Source: Rossellomorea marisflavi (GTDB lineage: Bacteria > Bacillota > Bacilli > Bacillales > Bacillaceae_B). Taken from it: a stretch of DNA of 64,000 nt. The translations under genes were made by a program, and so were the position numbers. This document shows, piece after piece, positions 47,227 to 55,053 of the stretch (within the stretch, counting starts at the first letter, position 1; the number at the start of each line of letters is the position of its first letter). Where the stretch lies: the NCBI RefSeq assembly GCF_001274775.1, contig NZ_LGUE01000006.1, positions 1-64,000 on the forward strand, written 5' to 3'. The notes below the pieces were generated by a model that saw only the letters and a program-made list of their open reading frames with translations, made no database searches and was not told the origin of the DNA.

Positions 47227-48087
47227 ATGGTTAAACACCTATCATCTAAACTATTCAATCTCCTACTCTCCCTTTTCGGCATCATCCTCCTGGGATCGAT
47301 CCCTGCCCTGTTTGATCAGATGAACCTCTCTTTTTCAGGATACATACGGTCCATTAAAGGGGTGATCCTGGTGCTTGTCGGATTGAAGCCTGCAGTTTAC
47401 GGAGGGATGGCTGGTCTGGAAAAGCCGATCTTCCCTCAAGTTTTTGTTCATATGGGAGAATCGGGCTTGATTTTGTTCCTTTCGCTTTTGGCAGCGCTTG
47501 CGGTGGCATTGTTCATCGTGTTCGTTTATTTTTTGCTTCCTGGGTGGAGCAGGAAGGGGATTGCGTTCGGCCTTCGGGTGCTGGACGGCATTCCGGATAT
47601 CCTGTTCATGATCGGGACGCAGCTATTGGTGATCTATGTATTCAAGGAGACGGGGCTTGCCGTAGCCAATGTAGCGACGGTCCAGGGGGAACGGGCGGTC
47701 CTGCTGCCGGTGCTCAGCCTGGCAATTCCTACGATGCTTATGTTTCTGAAACTACTGATCCTTCGATTCGGTCAAGAGATAGAAAAGGATTATGTGGTAT
47801 TGGCAATGGCGAAGGGAATCTCTCCTCCCGTGATCCTGAACCACCATGTGCTCAGGAATGTGGTGGTAAGCACAGTGTATTACATAAGGCATCATCTTTG
47901 GTTCATCCTTTCAAACTTGTATCTGGTGGAAGTGCTGTTCAACGTTCCGGGCATTTCCTGGTTCATCAAGGATTATCCCACGACGGAGGTTTTTACAGTG
48001 GCACTGCTTCTGATTTATGTGCCCATCTATCTTTTATTTCACCTATTTGAATGGGCGATTCCGGGAGAATGGAGGCTTGGAGGATGA
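47227..48087 (+). CDS. ABC transporter permease, DppB/OppB type
   Basis: About 286 residues with six hydrophobic helices. The binding-protein-dependent permease loop is KDYVVLAMAKGISPPVILNHHVLRN, followed by LVEVLFNVPGISWF, which matches the OppB family. ATG 47227 follows AAGAGGTG. The next permease overlaps its end. No ATPase or substrate-binding gene is present on either side, so the transporter must borrow them or is incomplete. Confidence 0.82.
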   Translation: MVKHLSSKLFNLLLSLFGIILLGSIPALFDQMNLSFSGYIRSIKGVILVLVGLKPAVYGGMAGLEKPIFPQVFVHMGESGLILFLSLLAALAVALFIVFVYFLLPGWSRKGIAFGLRVLDGIPDILFMIGTQLLVIYVFKETGLAVANVATVQGERAVLLPVLSLAIPTMLMFLKLLILRFGQEIEKDYVVLAMAKGISPPVILNHHVLRNVVVSTVYYIRHHLWFILSNLYLVEVLFNVPGISWFIKDYPTTEVFTVALLLIYVPIYLLFHLFEWAIPGEWRLGG

Positions 48088-49010
48088 TGTGGAAGAAGTG
48101 GAGGAGGGACGGAGGTGCCATCGTGTCGGGGTTATTCCTCTTGTTGCTTGTTCTTGCGAGTATAGGCAATACCTTTTGGAACGATGGTGACGTGAGACAG
48201 ACTGTCTTAATGAAGGGGGTGGACGGAACCATTTCGGCTCCTCCATTCCCTCCATCGAAGGAATTTTTATTAGGGACGGATGAGAAGGGGTATGATCTTC
48301 TCGGAAGGGCCATAGAGGGAGCGAAGTGGAGTATCGGGATCACGATATTGATTGCGTTTTTGAGGACGTTCTTCGCTTTCTGGATCGGCATGGTCATGAC
48401 GTATGTTCCGAGGTGGCTGTATGCGAAGCTTGAGGCATTGTTCGATAGTTTTTCCATCCTGCCCCTCACGATGGTGGCATTTGTGATTTTGGAATCAGTT
48501 CTCTTGATATCGAGCGGTACGACCCCTGTCCCTTTTTATAAGCGGGCCGGTTTTGAGGTGCTGATCCTGGTCATCCTCGTCCTGCCGCCCCTTTCTTTTT
48601 ATATGGCGAAGGAGACGAAACGCATCAAGGAGAGGGAGTTCATGGACGCGGCCAGGGTGCTGGGGGGATCGGAGAGGCATCAAATATGGCGCCACATCCT
48701 GCCACATCTCCTGCCTGTATCGGGGGTGGTATTCATCCAGCAGTTCGTCCAGACGCTGATCATCTTCCTGCATCTGGGGGTACTCGGTCTCTTTTTTGGA
48801 GGCACCATGGTATTCATGGGTCCGAATGGTCCCGAGATTGAATCGATCAGCCAGGAGTGGTCGGGGTTGATTGGAGCGAACTTCCGATATATCGTGTCCC
48901 ACCCATGGATCCCGCTTGTCCCCATAGGATTTTACACGGCGACGATCATTGCCGCTCAAACCCTGCTGAAACGGATCGAGGGCAGGACGGGAAAGCGGTC
49001 TTCATTATAG
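48084..49010 (+). CDS. ABC transporter permease, DppC/OppC type
   Basis: About 308 residues. After a first membrane helix the OppC-type signature LGTDEKGYDLLGRAIEGAKWS appears, then REFMDAARVLGGSERHQIWRHILPHLLP, the EAA loop that contacts an ATPase. The ATG at 48084 overlaps the stop of the previous permease and follows TGGAGGCTTGG. It pairs with the DppB-type gene. Substrate unknown; peptides or nickel are typical for the class. Confidence 0.85.
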   Translation: MMWKKWRRDGGAIVSGLFLLLLVLASIGNTFWNDGDVRQTVLMKGVDGTISAPPFPPSKEFLLGTDEKGYDLLGRAIEGAKWSIGITILIAFLRTFFAFWIGMVMTYVPRWLYAKLEALFDSFSILPLTMVAFVILESVLLISSGTTPVPFYKRAGFEVLILVILVLPPLSFYMAKETKRIKEREFMDAARVLGGSERHQIWRHILPHLLPVSGVVFIQQFVQTLIIFLHLGVLGLFFGGTMVFMGPNGPEIESISQEWSGLIGANFRYIVSHPWIPLVPIGFYTATIIAAQTLLKRIEGRTGKRSSL

Positions 49011-49032
49011 AATAGAAACGTAACGGAAAGGA

Positions 49033-49707
49033 ATGGACAACATGGACATCAAAAGAAACTGCGCAAAAGCAGCCCTGAAATACATAGAAAACGGCACAAT
49101 GATCGGACTTGGAGGAGGCAGCACCATCGCTCACCTCATCCGCTTCATCAAAGAAGAACAGCTCGACATCAAGGTGGTCACGCCTTCATGGGAAACGAAA
49201 CAGAAATGCGAGGAAGCTGGCTTGACGGTCATTCCCCTGTCGGAAGCTACCGAAGTGGATGTAGCCTTTGATGGGTGCGACCAAGTGGACGAACATCTCC
49301 ATGCCCTGAAGAGCGGTGGAGGCATCCATACGGATGAAAAATTGGTGGCGAGGATGGCCTAGGAGTACATCCTCTTGGTCGACGAGTCGAAAGTGGTGAA
49401 GGAACTGACGTATGAGCATCCCGTCGTCCTTGAGGTGATCCCGCAGGCACTGGCCTTTGTGATGAACCAGCTCTTGGATGCAGAGAGGGGCGAGATCCGC
49501 ATGAGCAGCGATAAAGATGGTCCCGTCATGACAGATCGCGGGAATCTGCTTTTGGACGTGTATGTGCAGGGAAGTCAGGATGGTGTAGGACTGGAAGAGC
49601 GGTTGAAAGGACTGGCCGGCGTGCTTGATGTCTCCCTGTTCACATCCGTCGTGACAAAGGCAGTGGTGGCGGGTGAGTCCGGTATTCGCGAAATGACCAA
49701 GCGTTAA
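49033..49707 (+). pseudogene. rpiA: Ribose-5-phosphate isomerase A, interrupted by an in-frame stop
   Basis: The two open parts 49033-49362 and 49375-49707 are in one frame and separated by TAG at 49360-49362 (ARMA-stop-EYILLVDESK). The whole reads as RpiA: GLGGGSTIAHLI, the active-site DGCDQVDEHLHALKSGGGIHTDEKLVA and VVLEVIPQALAFV. A single A-to-T change in an AAG codon would explain the stop. Cys replaces the usual Ala in DGADEVD. RpiA interconverts ribose-5- and ribulose-5-phosphate, near the transketolase operon. A real nonsense mutation or a sequence error are both possible. Confidence 0.88.
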
Positions 49708-49841
49708 GCGGCCGGGAAACCTGTGAGGCCGATGGATTCTACAGGTATAGCGGCAGCTCTTCCCACAAATGCCCGCACCATTCTTCAATCATAGTGACAA
49801 CAACCCATGGTTCTTTCATACACTATCTTGAGGTGAAGAAT

Positions 49842-50282
49842 ATGCCAAGAGTAAAGTATAAGGATTCGGATGTGGCCCTCATGGCGAGGATGATGCGGGC
49901 GGAAGCTGAAGGGGAAGGGAAGCAGGGCATGCTGTACGTGGGCAATGTCATTGTGAACCGTGCTGTGGCGGAGTGTCTTGATTTCAAGGATGTGCGGACG
50001 ATTCAACAAGTGATCTTCCAGGTGCAGGGGAATAATTATTCCTTCGAGGCCGTACAGAAGGGGAACCTGTTTTATAACCGGGCAAGATCGGTGGAAAAGC
50101 GGCTCGCGAAGCAGAATCTGGATTACTGGCGGCAGCAGCCCGGGAAGTATGCTCTCTGGTATTTCAATCCGTACGCCCCGTGTCCCCCGACGTGGTATGA
50201 TCAGCCATTGGCCGGACAATATAAGAACCATTGTTACTATGAACCGAAAGCGAACACATGCGCCAGCGTGTACAGAGGATGA
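49842..50282 (+). CDS. cwlJ: Spore cortex-lytic cell wall hydrolase CwlJ
   Basis: A 146-residue SleB/CwlJ-type hydrolase without signal peptide, as expected for CwlJ, which is made in the mother cell. Matches include DVALMARMMRAEAEGEGKQGMLYVGNVIVNR, FEAVQKGN, ALWYFNPYAPCPPTWYDQPLAGQYKNHCYY and TCASVY. The catalytic Glu is in RAEAEGE. CwlJ breaks down cortex during germination, so the organism forms spores. ATG 49842 follows TGAGGTGAAG; a GTG at 49794 is less likely. The usual partner gerQ is not adjacent. Confidence 0.93.
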   Translation: MPRVKYKDSDVALMARMMRAEAEGEGKQGMLYVGNVIVNRAVAECLDFKDVRTIQQVIFQVQGNNYSFEAVQKGNLFYNRARSVEKRLAKQNLDYWRQQPGKYALWYFNPYAPCPPTWYDQPLAGQYKNHCYYEPKANTCASVYRG

Positions 50283-50289
50283 CAGTTAG

Positions 50290-50322
50290 AGGACTTCCTG
50301 ATCGGCAGGAGGTTCTTTTTTT
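50290..50322 (+). terminator. Terminator of cwlJ
   Basis: GGACTTCCTG / CAGGAGGTTC (two G-T pairs) with loop ATCGG, followed by seven T. Confidence 0.82.
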
Positions 50323-50437
50323 GTATAAACTACCGGCCGATACGACGAAACTGAAGGGGAAGGCCTATCCTTACTGATGCATCGCAAAAGTATGTTAAAC
50401 TTTAGGAAGTAAATTTTTTAGAATGAGGTATTTCAGC

Positions 50438-51310
50438 ATGAATAAAGTGAAAAAGAAGAACCGCAGCAAGTTGTTTTTACTGATCAGGGGGCTGATGGTG
50501 GTCCTCGGCGGATTCATTGCGGCCTACGGTCTTGAGACCGTTTTGATTCCGAATAACGTGTCCGATGGGGGCGTCACGGGGATCAGCATCGTCCTTTCCC
50601 AGCTCGGCAATATGCCGCTTGGGATTCTGATCGCCATCATCAACATCCCGTTTGTCTGGCTGGGCTATAAGCAGATCGGGAAGAGTTTTGCCATTTTCTC
50701 CATTATCGGGATTGCATCGCTTGCGATTGGGACAAGCCTCATGCACCACATTCCGGCAATCATCGACGGGGATACACTGCTCGTCACGGTGGTCGGAGGG
50801 ATCATCCTCGGTTTCGGGATGGGGCTTGCGCTCCGTAACGGTGGAGCCCTGGATGGGATCGACATGCTTGCCGTCCTCCTGTCGCGCAAGCTGCCGTTCG
50901 GTACAAGTGATTTCATCCTGTTCTTGAATCTATTCGTCTTCATCTTCGTCTCCACGGTATTCGGTCTGCAGGGAGCGATCCTGTCTGCGATTGCCTACTT
51001 CATCGCGTCAAAAGTGATCCATATCGTCGAAGAGGGGCTCAGTGGCTCCAAGACGTTCAAGATCATTTCATCGGAACCGAAGCTCATGGTCGAAACCATC
51101 CGGGACCGGCTTGGGCGAAGTGCTACGTATAAGGAAGCGTACGGTGGCTACTCTCATGAGAAATTCATGGAAATCACCTGCGTGATCAACCGTCTTGAAG
51201 AAAGCAAGCTGAAGGAAATCATCTCCGATATCGATCCTTCAGCGTTCGTGACCATCTATGATGTGGCGGAAGTGAAGGGCGGTAACTTCAGGAAGAACGA
51301 TATCCATTGA
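50438..51310 (+). CDS. YitT-family membrane protein
   Basis: A 290-residue protein of the DUF161 + DUF2179 family. Five to six hydrophobic helices (about 12-190), with the family marks NVSDGGVTGISIVL and LRNGGALDGIDMLAVLLSRK, are followed by a cytosolic DUF2179 domain (FKIISSEPKLM ... YGGYSHEKFMEITCVINRLEESKLKEII). Several paralogues (YitT, YitE, YqfU, YpjC, YvjA) exist in B. subtilis, function unknown. ATG 50438 follows AATGAGG. Confidence 0.88.
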   Translation: MNKVKKKNRSKLFLLIRGLMVVLGGFIAAYGLETVLIPNNVSDGGVTGISIVLSQLGNMPLGILIAIINIPFVWLGYKQIGKSFAIFSIIGIASLAIGTSLMHHIPAIIDGDTLLVTVVGGIILGFGMGLALRNGGALDGIDMLAVLLSRKLPFGTSDFILFLNLFVFIFVSTVFGLQGAILSAIAYFIASKVIHIVEEGLSGSKTFKIISSEPKLMVETIRDRLGRSATYKEAYGGYSHEKFMEITCVINRLEESKLKEIISDIDPSAFVTIYDVAEVKGGNFRKNDIH

Positions 51311-51313
51311 TCC

Positions 51314-51346
51314 AAAGGCCCCACCCAATTTACAGGGTGGGCCTTT
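51314..51346. terminator. Terminator of the YitT-like gene
   Basis: AAAGGCCCCACCC / GGGTGGGCCTTT with loop AATTTACA-like and a TTTTT tail. Confidence 0.85.
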
Positions 51347-51413
51347 TTCGTATTCTTCGACTGCATGGCAGGAAAGGGGTATACTGGTAGGAAAAAGAAG
51401 GGAGTTTTCACCT

Positions 51414-52385
51414 ATGACAAATCCGAATTGGGGAATCCTTGGCCCTGGAGGCATTGCATCGAGCTTCGCCAAAGCGATCCTGGAAGTGAACGGGAACATC
51501 GCCGGCGTATGGGCGAGAAAAGTGGAAAAGGCGAAAGCATTCGCAGAAGAGCACGGCGTCGAGAACGTGTATGACACCGTGGAAAGCATGCTTGAGGATG
51601 ACGGCATCGACATCGTGTACGTCGCCACACCGCATAGTGTCCACTATACATATATCATGAACGCCCTGAAGCACGGGAAGCATGTGCTCTGTGAGAAAGC
51701 GATCACCATGAATGGCAGGCAGCTGAAGGAGATCACAGACCTTGCCGCTGAGAAAGGACTGGTGGTGGCGGAGGCCATGACGATCTATCATATGCCGCTG
51801 TACAAAAAGCTGCGTGAAATCGTCGATGCCGGGAAGATCGGCAACGTGAATATGGTCAACGTCACATTCGGCAGCTGCAAAGAAAATGACCCGACCAACC
51901 GCTTCTTCAACCCGGATCTTGCCGGGGGAGGCATGCTCGATATCGGTACCTATGCCCTCTCCTTCACCCGTTTCTTCTTATCCAGTCAGCCGACAGAGGT
52001 GCTGACGACGGTGAAGAAGCATGAGACCGGAGTGGATGAGCAGTCTGGCATCGTGCTGAAGAATGAAAACGATGAGATGGCTGTCGTGAGCCTGGCCATG
52101 CGTGCGAAGATGCCGAAGCGCGGCATTGTCGCAGGTGACCTTGGATATATCACCGTTGACGAATTCCCGAGGGCGGATCGGGCGACGATCACCTATACAA
52201 AGGATGGGTCTGTCGAGACGATCGAAGCGGGAGTGGAAGGCAAGGCGCTTCAGTATGAAGTCGAAGCAATGAATGAACTCATCGTGAACAAAGGGGAGAA
52301 CTGGACGCTGCCACTGTCTGAACAGGTCATGGAGCTGATGGATGAGGCCCGCAGGCAGTGGGGGCTCACCTACGACTTCGAGTGA
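51414..52385 (+). CDS. Gfo/Idh/MocA-family oxidoreductase
   Basis: A 323-residue NAD(P)-dependent oxidoreductase. The N-terminal Rossmann fold has WGILGPGGIASSFAKAI, then YVATPHSVHYTYIMNALKHGKHVLCEKAITMN (the EKP-like motif is EKA here). The C-terminal half carries GGGMLDIGTYAL, the substrate-side motif. The EKP Pro is replaced by Ala, seen in some dihydrodiol-dehydrogenase-like members. Substrate unknown. A related gene lies at 56680-57654. Confidence 0.88.
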   Translation: MTNPNWGILGPGGIASSFAKAILEVNGNIAGVWARKVEKAKAFAEEHGVENVYDTVESMLEDDGIDIVYVATPHSVHYTYIMNALKHGKHVLCEKAITMNGRQLKEITDLAAEKGLVVAEAMTIYHMPLYKKLREIVDAGKIGNVNMVNVTFGSCKENDPTNRFFNPDLAGGGMLDIGTYALSFTRFFLSSQPTEVLTTVKKHETGVDEQSGIVLKNENDEMAVVSLAMRAKMPKRGIVAGDLGYITVDEFPRADRATITYTKDGSVETIEAGVEGKALQYEVEAMNELIVNKGENWTLPLSEQVMELMDEARRQWGLTYDFE

Positions 52386-52927
52386 GTCCTCAGCGCAGTA
52401 TCGCCATCAGGACACCCCGGCCAACGGATCGTGCGGCCCTTCACGGGTTCTTCCGTCTGGTCATCGAGGACACCTATCGTAAAGAAGGCATCGCACACCT
52501 GGTGGACGATATGGAAGAAGAAATTCGATACAAAAAGTCCCTCCTCCAAAGGCAGGGGGAGGAGCGCTTTTTCCTCCTGGCGGAAAGGGGCGCACAGATC
52601 ATCGCAACCATCGAATACGGACCGGCAAGTGAGTTGATCGTGGACTTGACCAGTGGTGCCTATAGGGGTATCCCTGAAGTGGGAACGGTATTTGTTCATC
52701 CTGATCATCAAAGGATAGGCGTCGGTACCCTGATGGTGAATGCCATGCTTTTGATCCTTCTTGGAAGAGGGGTAGAGACTTTTTGTCTCGATAGCGGCTA
52801 TGCCCGTGCTCAGACAGTATGGAAGAAACGATTCGGTGAACCGGATCATCGATTCATTGATCATTGGGGCGAAGGCATGAACCATCTGATCTGGAAAAGG
52901 TCCGTCCGCAGTCAGATTGTATTTTAA
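52382..52927 (+). CDS. GNAT-family N-acetyltransferase
   Basis: About 181 residues. N-terminal IRTPRPTDRAALHGFFRLVI, a FLLAERGAQIIATIEYG strand pair and the acetyl-CoA signature VFVHPDHQRIGVGTLMVNAM identify the GNAT fold. The likely GTG start overlaps the stop of the preceding oxidoreductase (GTGA); a GTG further upstream at 52358 is possible. Substrate unknown. Confidence 0.85.
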   Translation: MSPQRSIAIRTPRPTDRAALHGFFRLVIEDTYRKEGIAHLVDDMEEEIRYKKSLLQRQGEERFFLLAERGAQIIATIEYGPASELIVDLTSGAYRGIPEVGTVFVHPDHQRIGVGTLMVNAMLLILLGRGVETFCLDSGYARAQTVWKKRFGEPDHRFIDHWGEGMNHLIWKRSVRSQIVF

Positions 52928-52953
52928 GAGGGGCATAGCGCCCTCTTTTTTTG
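52926..52953 (+). terminator. Terminator after the GNAT gene
   Basis: Stem AAGAGGG / CCCTCTT followed by seven to eight T. Confidence 0.82.
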
Positions 52954-52955
52954 AT

Positions 52956-52984
52956 TTGACAATATACCTAATGGGGTATAATAT
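52956..52984 (+). promoter_or_regulatory. Promoter and CstR-type operator of cstR
   Basis: -35 TTGACA (52956-52961) and -10 TAATAT (52979-52984) are 17 bases apart. TATACCTAATGGGGTATA (52963-52980), an inverted repeat with GGTATA arms, fills the spacer. It resembles the ATACCCC/GGGGTAT operator of persulfide sensor CstR. Confidence 0.75.
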
Positions 52985-53027
52985 AAAAGGTGTGAAACAG
53001 TTCAACATAAAGGGAAGGAGGATGATC

Positions 53028-53288
53028 ATGAACTACGATACGCAAATGAAAAACCGTGTCAAACGCCTTGAAGGACAGCTAAGGGGCGTCTTGCGGATGA
53101 TGGAAGAGGGAAAAGACTGCAAAGAGGTCATCACCCAATTGTCTGCAGCACGCTCAGCCATTGAACGTTCAATCGGACTTGTCGTGAGCGCCAATCTTGT
53201 GGAGTGCGTGCGAGCTGCCGATGAGCAGGGAGATGAGACGGATGAGATCATCAAAGAAGCCGTCAATCTATTAGTGAAGAGCCGATAA
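53028..53288 (+). CDS. cstR: Persulfide-sensing repressor CstR
   Basis: An 86-residue DUF156 (CsoR/RcnR-type) four-helix repressor. Two cysteines at positions 31 (GKDCKEV) and 60 (NLVECV) coincide with the reactive pair of S. aureus CstR, while the copper-binding His of CsoR is absent (residues around 56 read SANLVEC). Neighbouring sulfurtransferase, TauE and CstB-like genes support the assignment. ATG 53028 is seven bases after AAGGAGG. It likely represses the whole cluster until persulfides form. Confidence 0.92.
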   Translation: MNYDTQMKNRVKRLEGQLRGVLRMMEEGKDCKEVITQLSAARSAIERSIGLVVSANLVECVRAADEQGDETDEIIKEAVNLLVKSR

Positions 53289-53290
53289 GG

Positions 53291-53312
53291 AAAATGGTCA
53301 TCACCATTTTTT
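53291..53312 (+). terminator. Terminator of cstR
   Basis: AAAATGGT / ACCATTTT with loop CATC and a T-rich tail. Confidence 0.75.
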
Positions 53313-53326
53313 CTTTTGTAAAACAT

Positions 53327-53344
53327 TATACCCTATAGGGTAAT
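53327..53344 (+). promoter_or_regulatory. Second CstR-type operator
   Basis: TACCCTATAGGGTA (53329-53342) is a perfect 14-bp palindrome, 29 bases before the rhodanese gene, and resembles the operator at 52963-52980. Confidence 0.75.
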
Positions 53345-53370
53345 TTAATGAATGAAAGGAATGGAATCAT

Positions 53371-53733
53371 ATGCATATCATCCTATACGCCCTGTTGGCC
53401 ATCGTTCTCGTTCTTATCCTATCCCGGCTCATGCCGGTAAAGGGGATCCGGATGATCTCCACGGAAGAGTTAAAAAGGGAATTGAAGAATAAAAACAAGC
53501 AGTTCATCGATGTTCGCACGCCAGGGGAATACAAAGGGAATCACATCAGGGGATTCAAAAATATCCCCCTTCAGCAGCTTCCCAAACAAATCGCCACGTT
53601 ATCAAAAGATAAAGAGGTAGTCGTCATCTGTCAGAGCGGGATGAGAAGCATGAACGCTGCCAAACTGCTGAGGAAGAGCGGATTTCATTCCGTCACCAAT
53701 GTCAAAGGCGGCATGAATGCCTGGAGATCATAA
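53371..53733 (+). CDS. Membrane-anchored rhodanese
   Basis: A 120-residue protein with an N-terminal membrane helix (IILYALLAIVLVLILSRLM) and a single rhodanese domain: FIDVRTPGEYKGNHIRGFKNIPL and active-site loop VVICQSGMRS with the catalytic Cys. It transfers sulfane sulfur. It is the first gene after the second operator and precedes the TauE transporter. Confidence 0.9.
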   Translation: MHIILYALLAIVLVLILSRLMPVKGIRMISTEELKRELKNKNKQFIDVRTPGEYKGNHIRGFKNIPLQQLPKQIATLSKDKEVVVICQSGMRSMNAAKLLRKSGFHSVTNVKGGMNAWRS

Positions 53734-53748
53734 AGGGGAGTGAGTGAA

Positions 53749-54525
53749 ATGGATGTAAGTTTTATCGTTGTGATTTTTCTCATCGGCTTCATCGGTTCTT
53801 ATATTTCCGGCATGCTTGGGATCGGGGGATCCATCATCAAGTATCCGATGCTTCTCTATATTCCTCCCTTAGTGGGGGTCGCAGCCTTCAGCGCCCATGA
53901 AGTATCCGGCATCAGCGCCGTCCAGGTGTTCTTCGCCACCATCGGAGGGGTCTGGGCGTATCGAAAGGGAGGGTACCTGAATAAGACGCTCATTGCCTAT
54001 ATGGGTGGAAGCATCCTGATCGGAAGCTTTGTCGGAGGATACGGCTCCAAGCTTATGTCGGAAGGTGGCATCAACCTGATCTATGGGATCCTGGCCCTCA
54101 TCGCCGCGATCATGATGTTCATTCCGAAGAAGGGACTGGATGATATCCCACTAGAGCAAGTGACGTTCAACAAATGGCTGGCGGCTGTATTGTCCCTTAT
54201 CGTCGGAGTCGGGGCGGGCATCGTAGGGGCAGCCGGAGCATTCCTCCTCGTCCCGATCATGCTGGTCGTCTTGAAGATCCCTACAAGGATGACGATCGCT
54301 TCTTCCCTCGCCATCACGTTCATCTCCTCAATCGGGGCCACCGTAGGGAAGGTGACCACGGGCCAGGTCGATTACGGTCCAGCCGCCATCATGGTCATTG
54401 CGAGCCTGATCGCTTCCCCTCTTGGAGCCATGGCGGGTAAGAAAGTGAATACGAAATGGCTTCAGACGATCCTTGCGCTCCTGATTACTGCCACTACCAT
54501 CAAGATCTGGTGGGATATCCTGTAG
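53749..54525 (+). CDS. TauE/SafE-family sulfite/sulfur exporter
   Basis: A 258-residue protein with about eight hydrophobic helices in two repeats, each starting with a GxGGS/GxxGAAGAF motif ([20 protein letters not shown] and [18 protein letters not shown]). TauE-type proteins export sulfite or related anions, and in cst operons this gene is thought to remove sulfite or thiosulfate produced by CstB. ATG 53749 follows AAGGGGAGTG. Confidence 0.9.
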   Translation: MDVSFIVVIFLIGFIGSYISGMLGIGGSIIKYPMLLYIPPLVGVAAFSAHEVSGISAVQVFFATIGGVWAYRKGGYLNKTLIAYMGGSILIGSFVGGYGSKLMSEGGINLIYGILALIAAIMMFIPKKGLDDIPLEQVTFNKWLAAVLSLIVGVGAGIVGAAGAFLLVPIMLVVLKIPTRMTIASSLAITFISSIGATVGKVTTGQVDYGPAAIMVIASLIASPLGAMAGKKVNTKWLQTILALLITATTIKIWWDIL

Positions 54526-54598
54526 GACATATTTTCAGCCTTAAGACCCATTCTAGTAAGAGGAAGAGTGAAAATTGGTAGGAGAGGGTAACATAAGG

Positions 54599-54618
54599 TT
54601 GTATATACCCCATACCGT
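54599..54618 (+). promoter_or_regulatory. Third CstR-like half-operator
   Basis: TGTATATACCCCATACCGT contains ATACCCCATACC, similar to one arm of the CstR operators. It lies 20 bases before the DUF302 gene and could mark a separate promoter. Confidence 0.4.
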
Positions 54619-54636
54619 AAAAGGAGGATGAAGAAG

Positions 54637-55029
54637 TTGGATTTTCATTACACTGTACAAACGGATGGCACGATGAAGGAAGCCATAACGGCCCTGGAAG
54701 ATGCGCTCAAAGAAGAGTCCTTTGGCATTCTCTGGACATTTGATATAAAGGATAAGCTGATGGAGAAGGGGTTCACAGTAGATGAACCCTATATGGTACT
54801 TGAAGTATGCAATCCACAGGAAGCAGAACGGGTATTGAAGGAGAATAAGCTCGTAGGGTATTTCTTGCCGTGTAAAATTGTCGTTTATCAAGATCAAGGC
54901 GTGATCAAAATCGGGCTTCCAAAACCGACTGCCCTCATAGGTTTGCTCGACGATCCCGAGCTGAAGGAACTGGCAGGTGACATCGAGAGGCGTCTGATTG
55001 CATGCATCGATCGTTCTATAAAGAAATGA
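54637..55029 (+). CDS. DUF302 domain protein
   Basis: A 130-residue protein. The strand-helix pattern FHYTVQTDGTMKEAITALEDAL ... FGILWTFDIKDKLMEKGF ... LEVCNPQEAERVL ... LPCKIVVYQDQG is the DUF302 fold; such genes are often found next to sulfur or thiol-redox genes but their activity is unknown. TTG 54637 is chosen since AAGGAGG is 9 bases upstream, while ATG 54628 touches it. Confidence 0.85.
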   Translation: MDFHYTVQTDGTMKEAITALEDALKEESFGILWTFDIKDKLMEKGFTVDEPYMVLEVCNPQEAERVLKENKLVGYFLPCKIVVYQDQGVIKIGLPKPTALIGLLDDPELKELAGDIERRLIACIDRSIKK

Positions 55030-55053
55030 ATTTGATAAAAGGGGTGGAGAATC

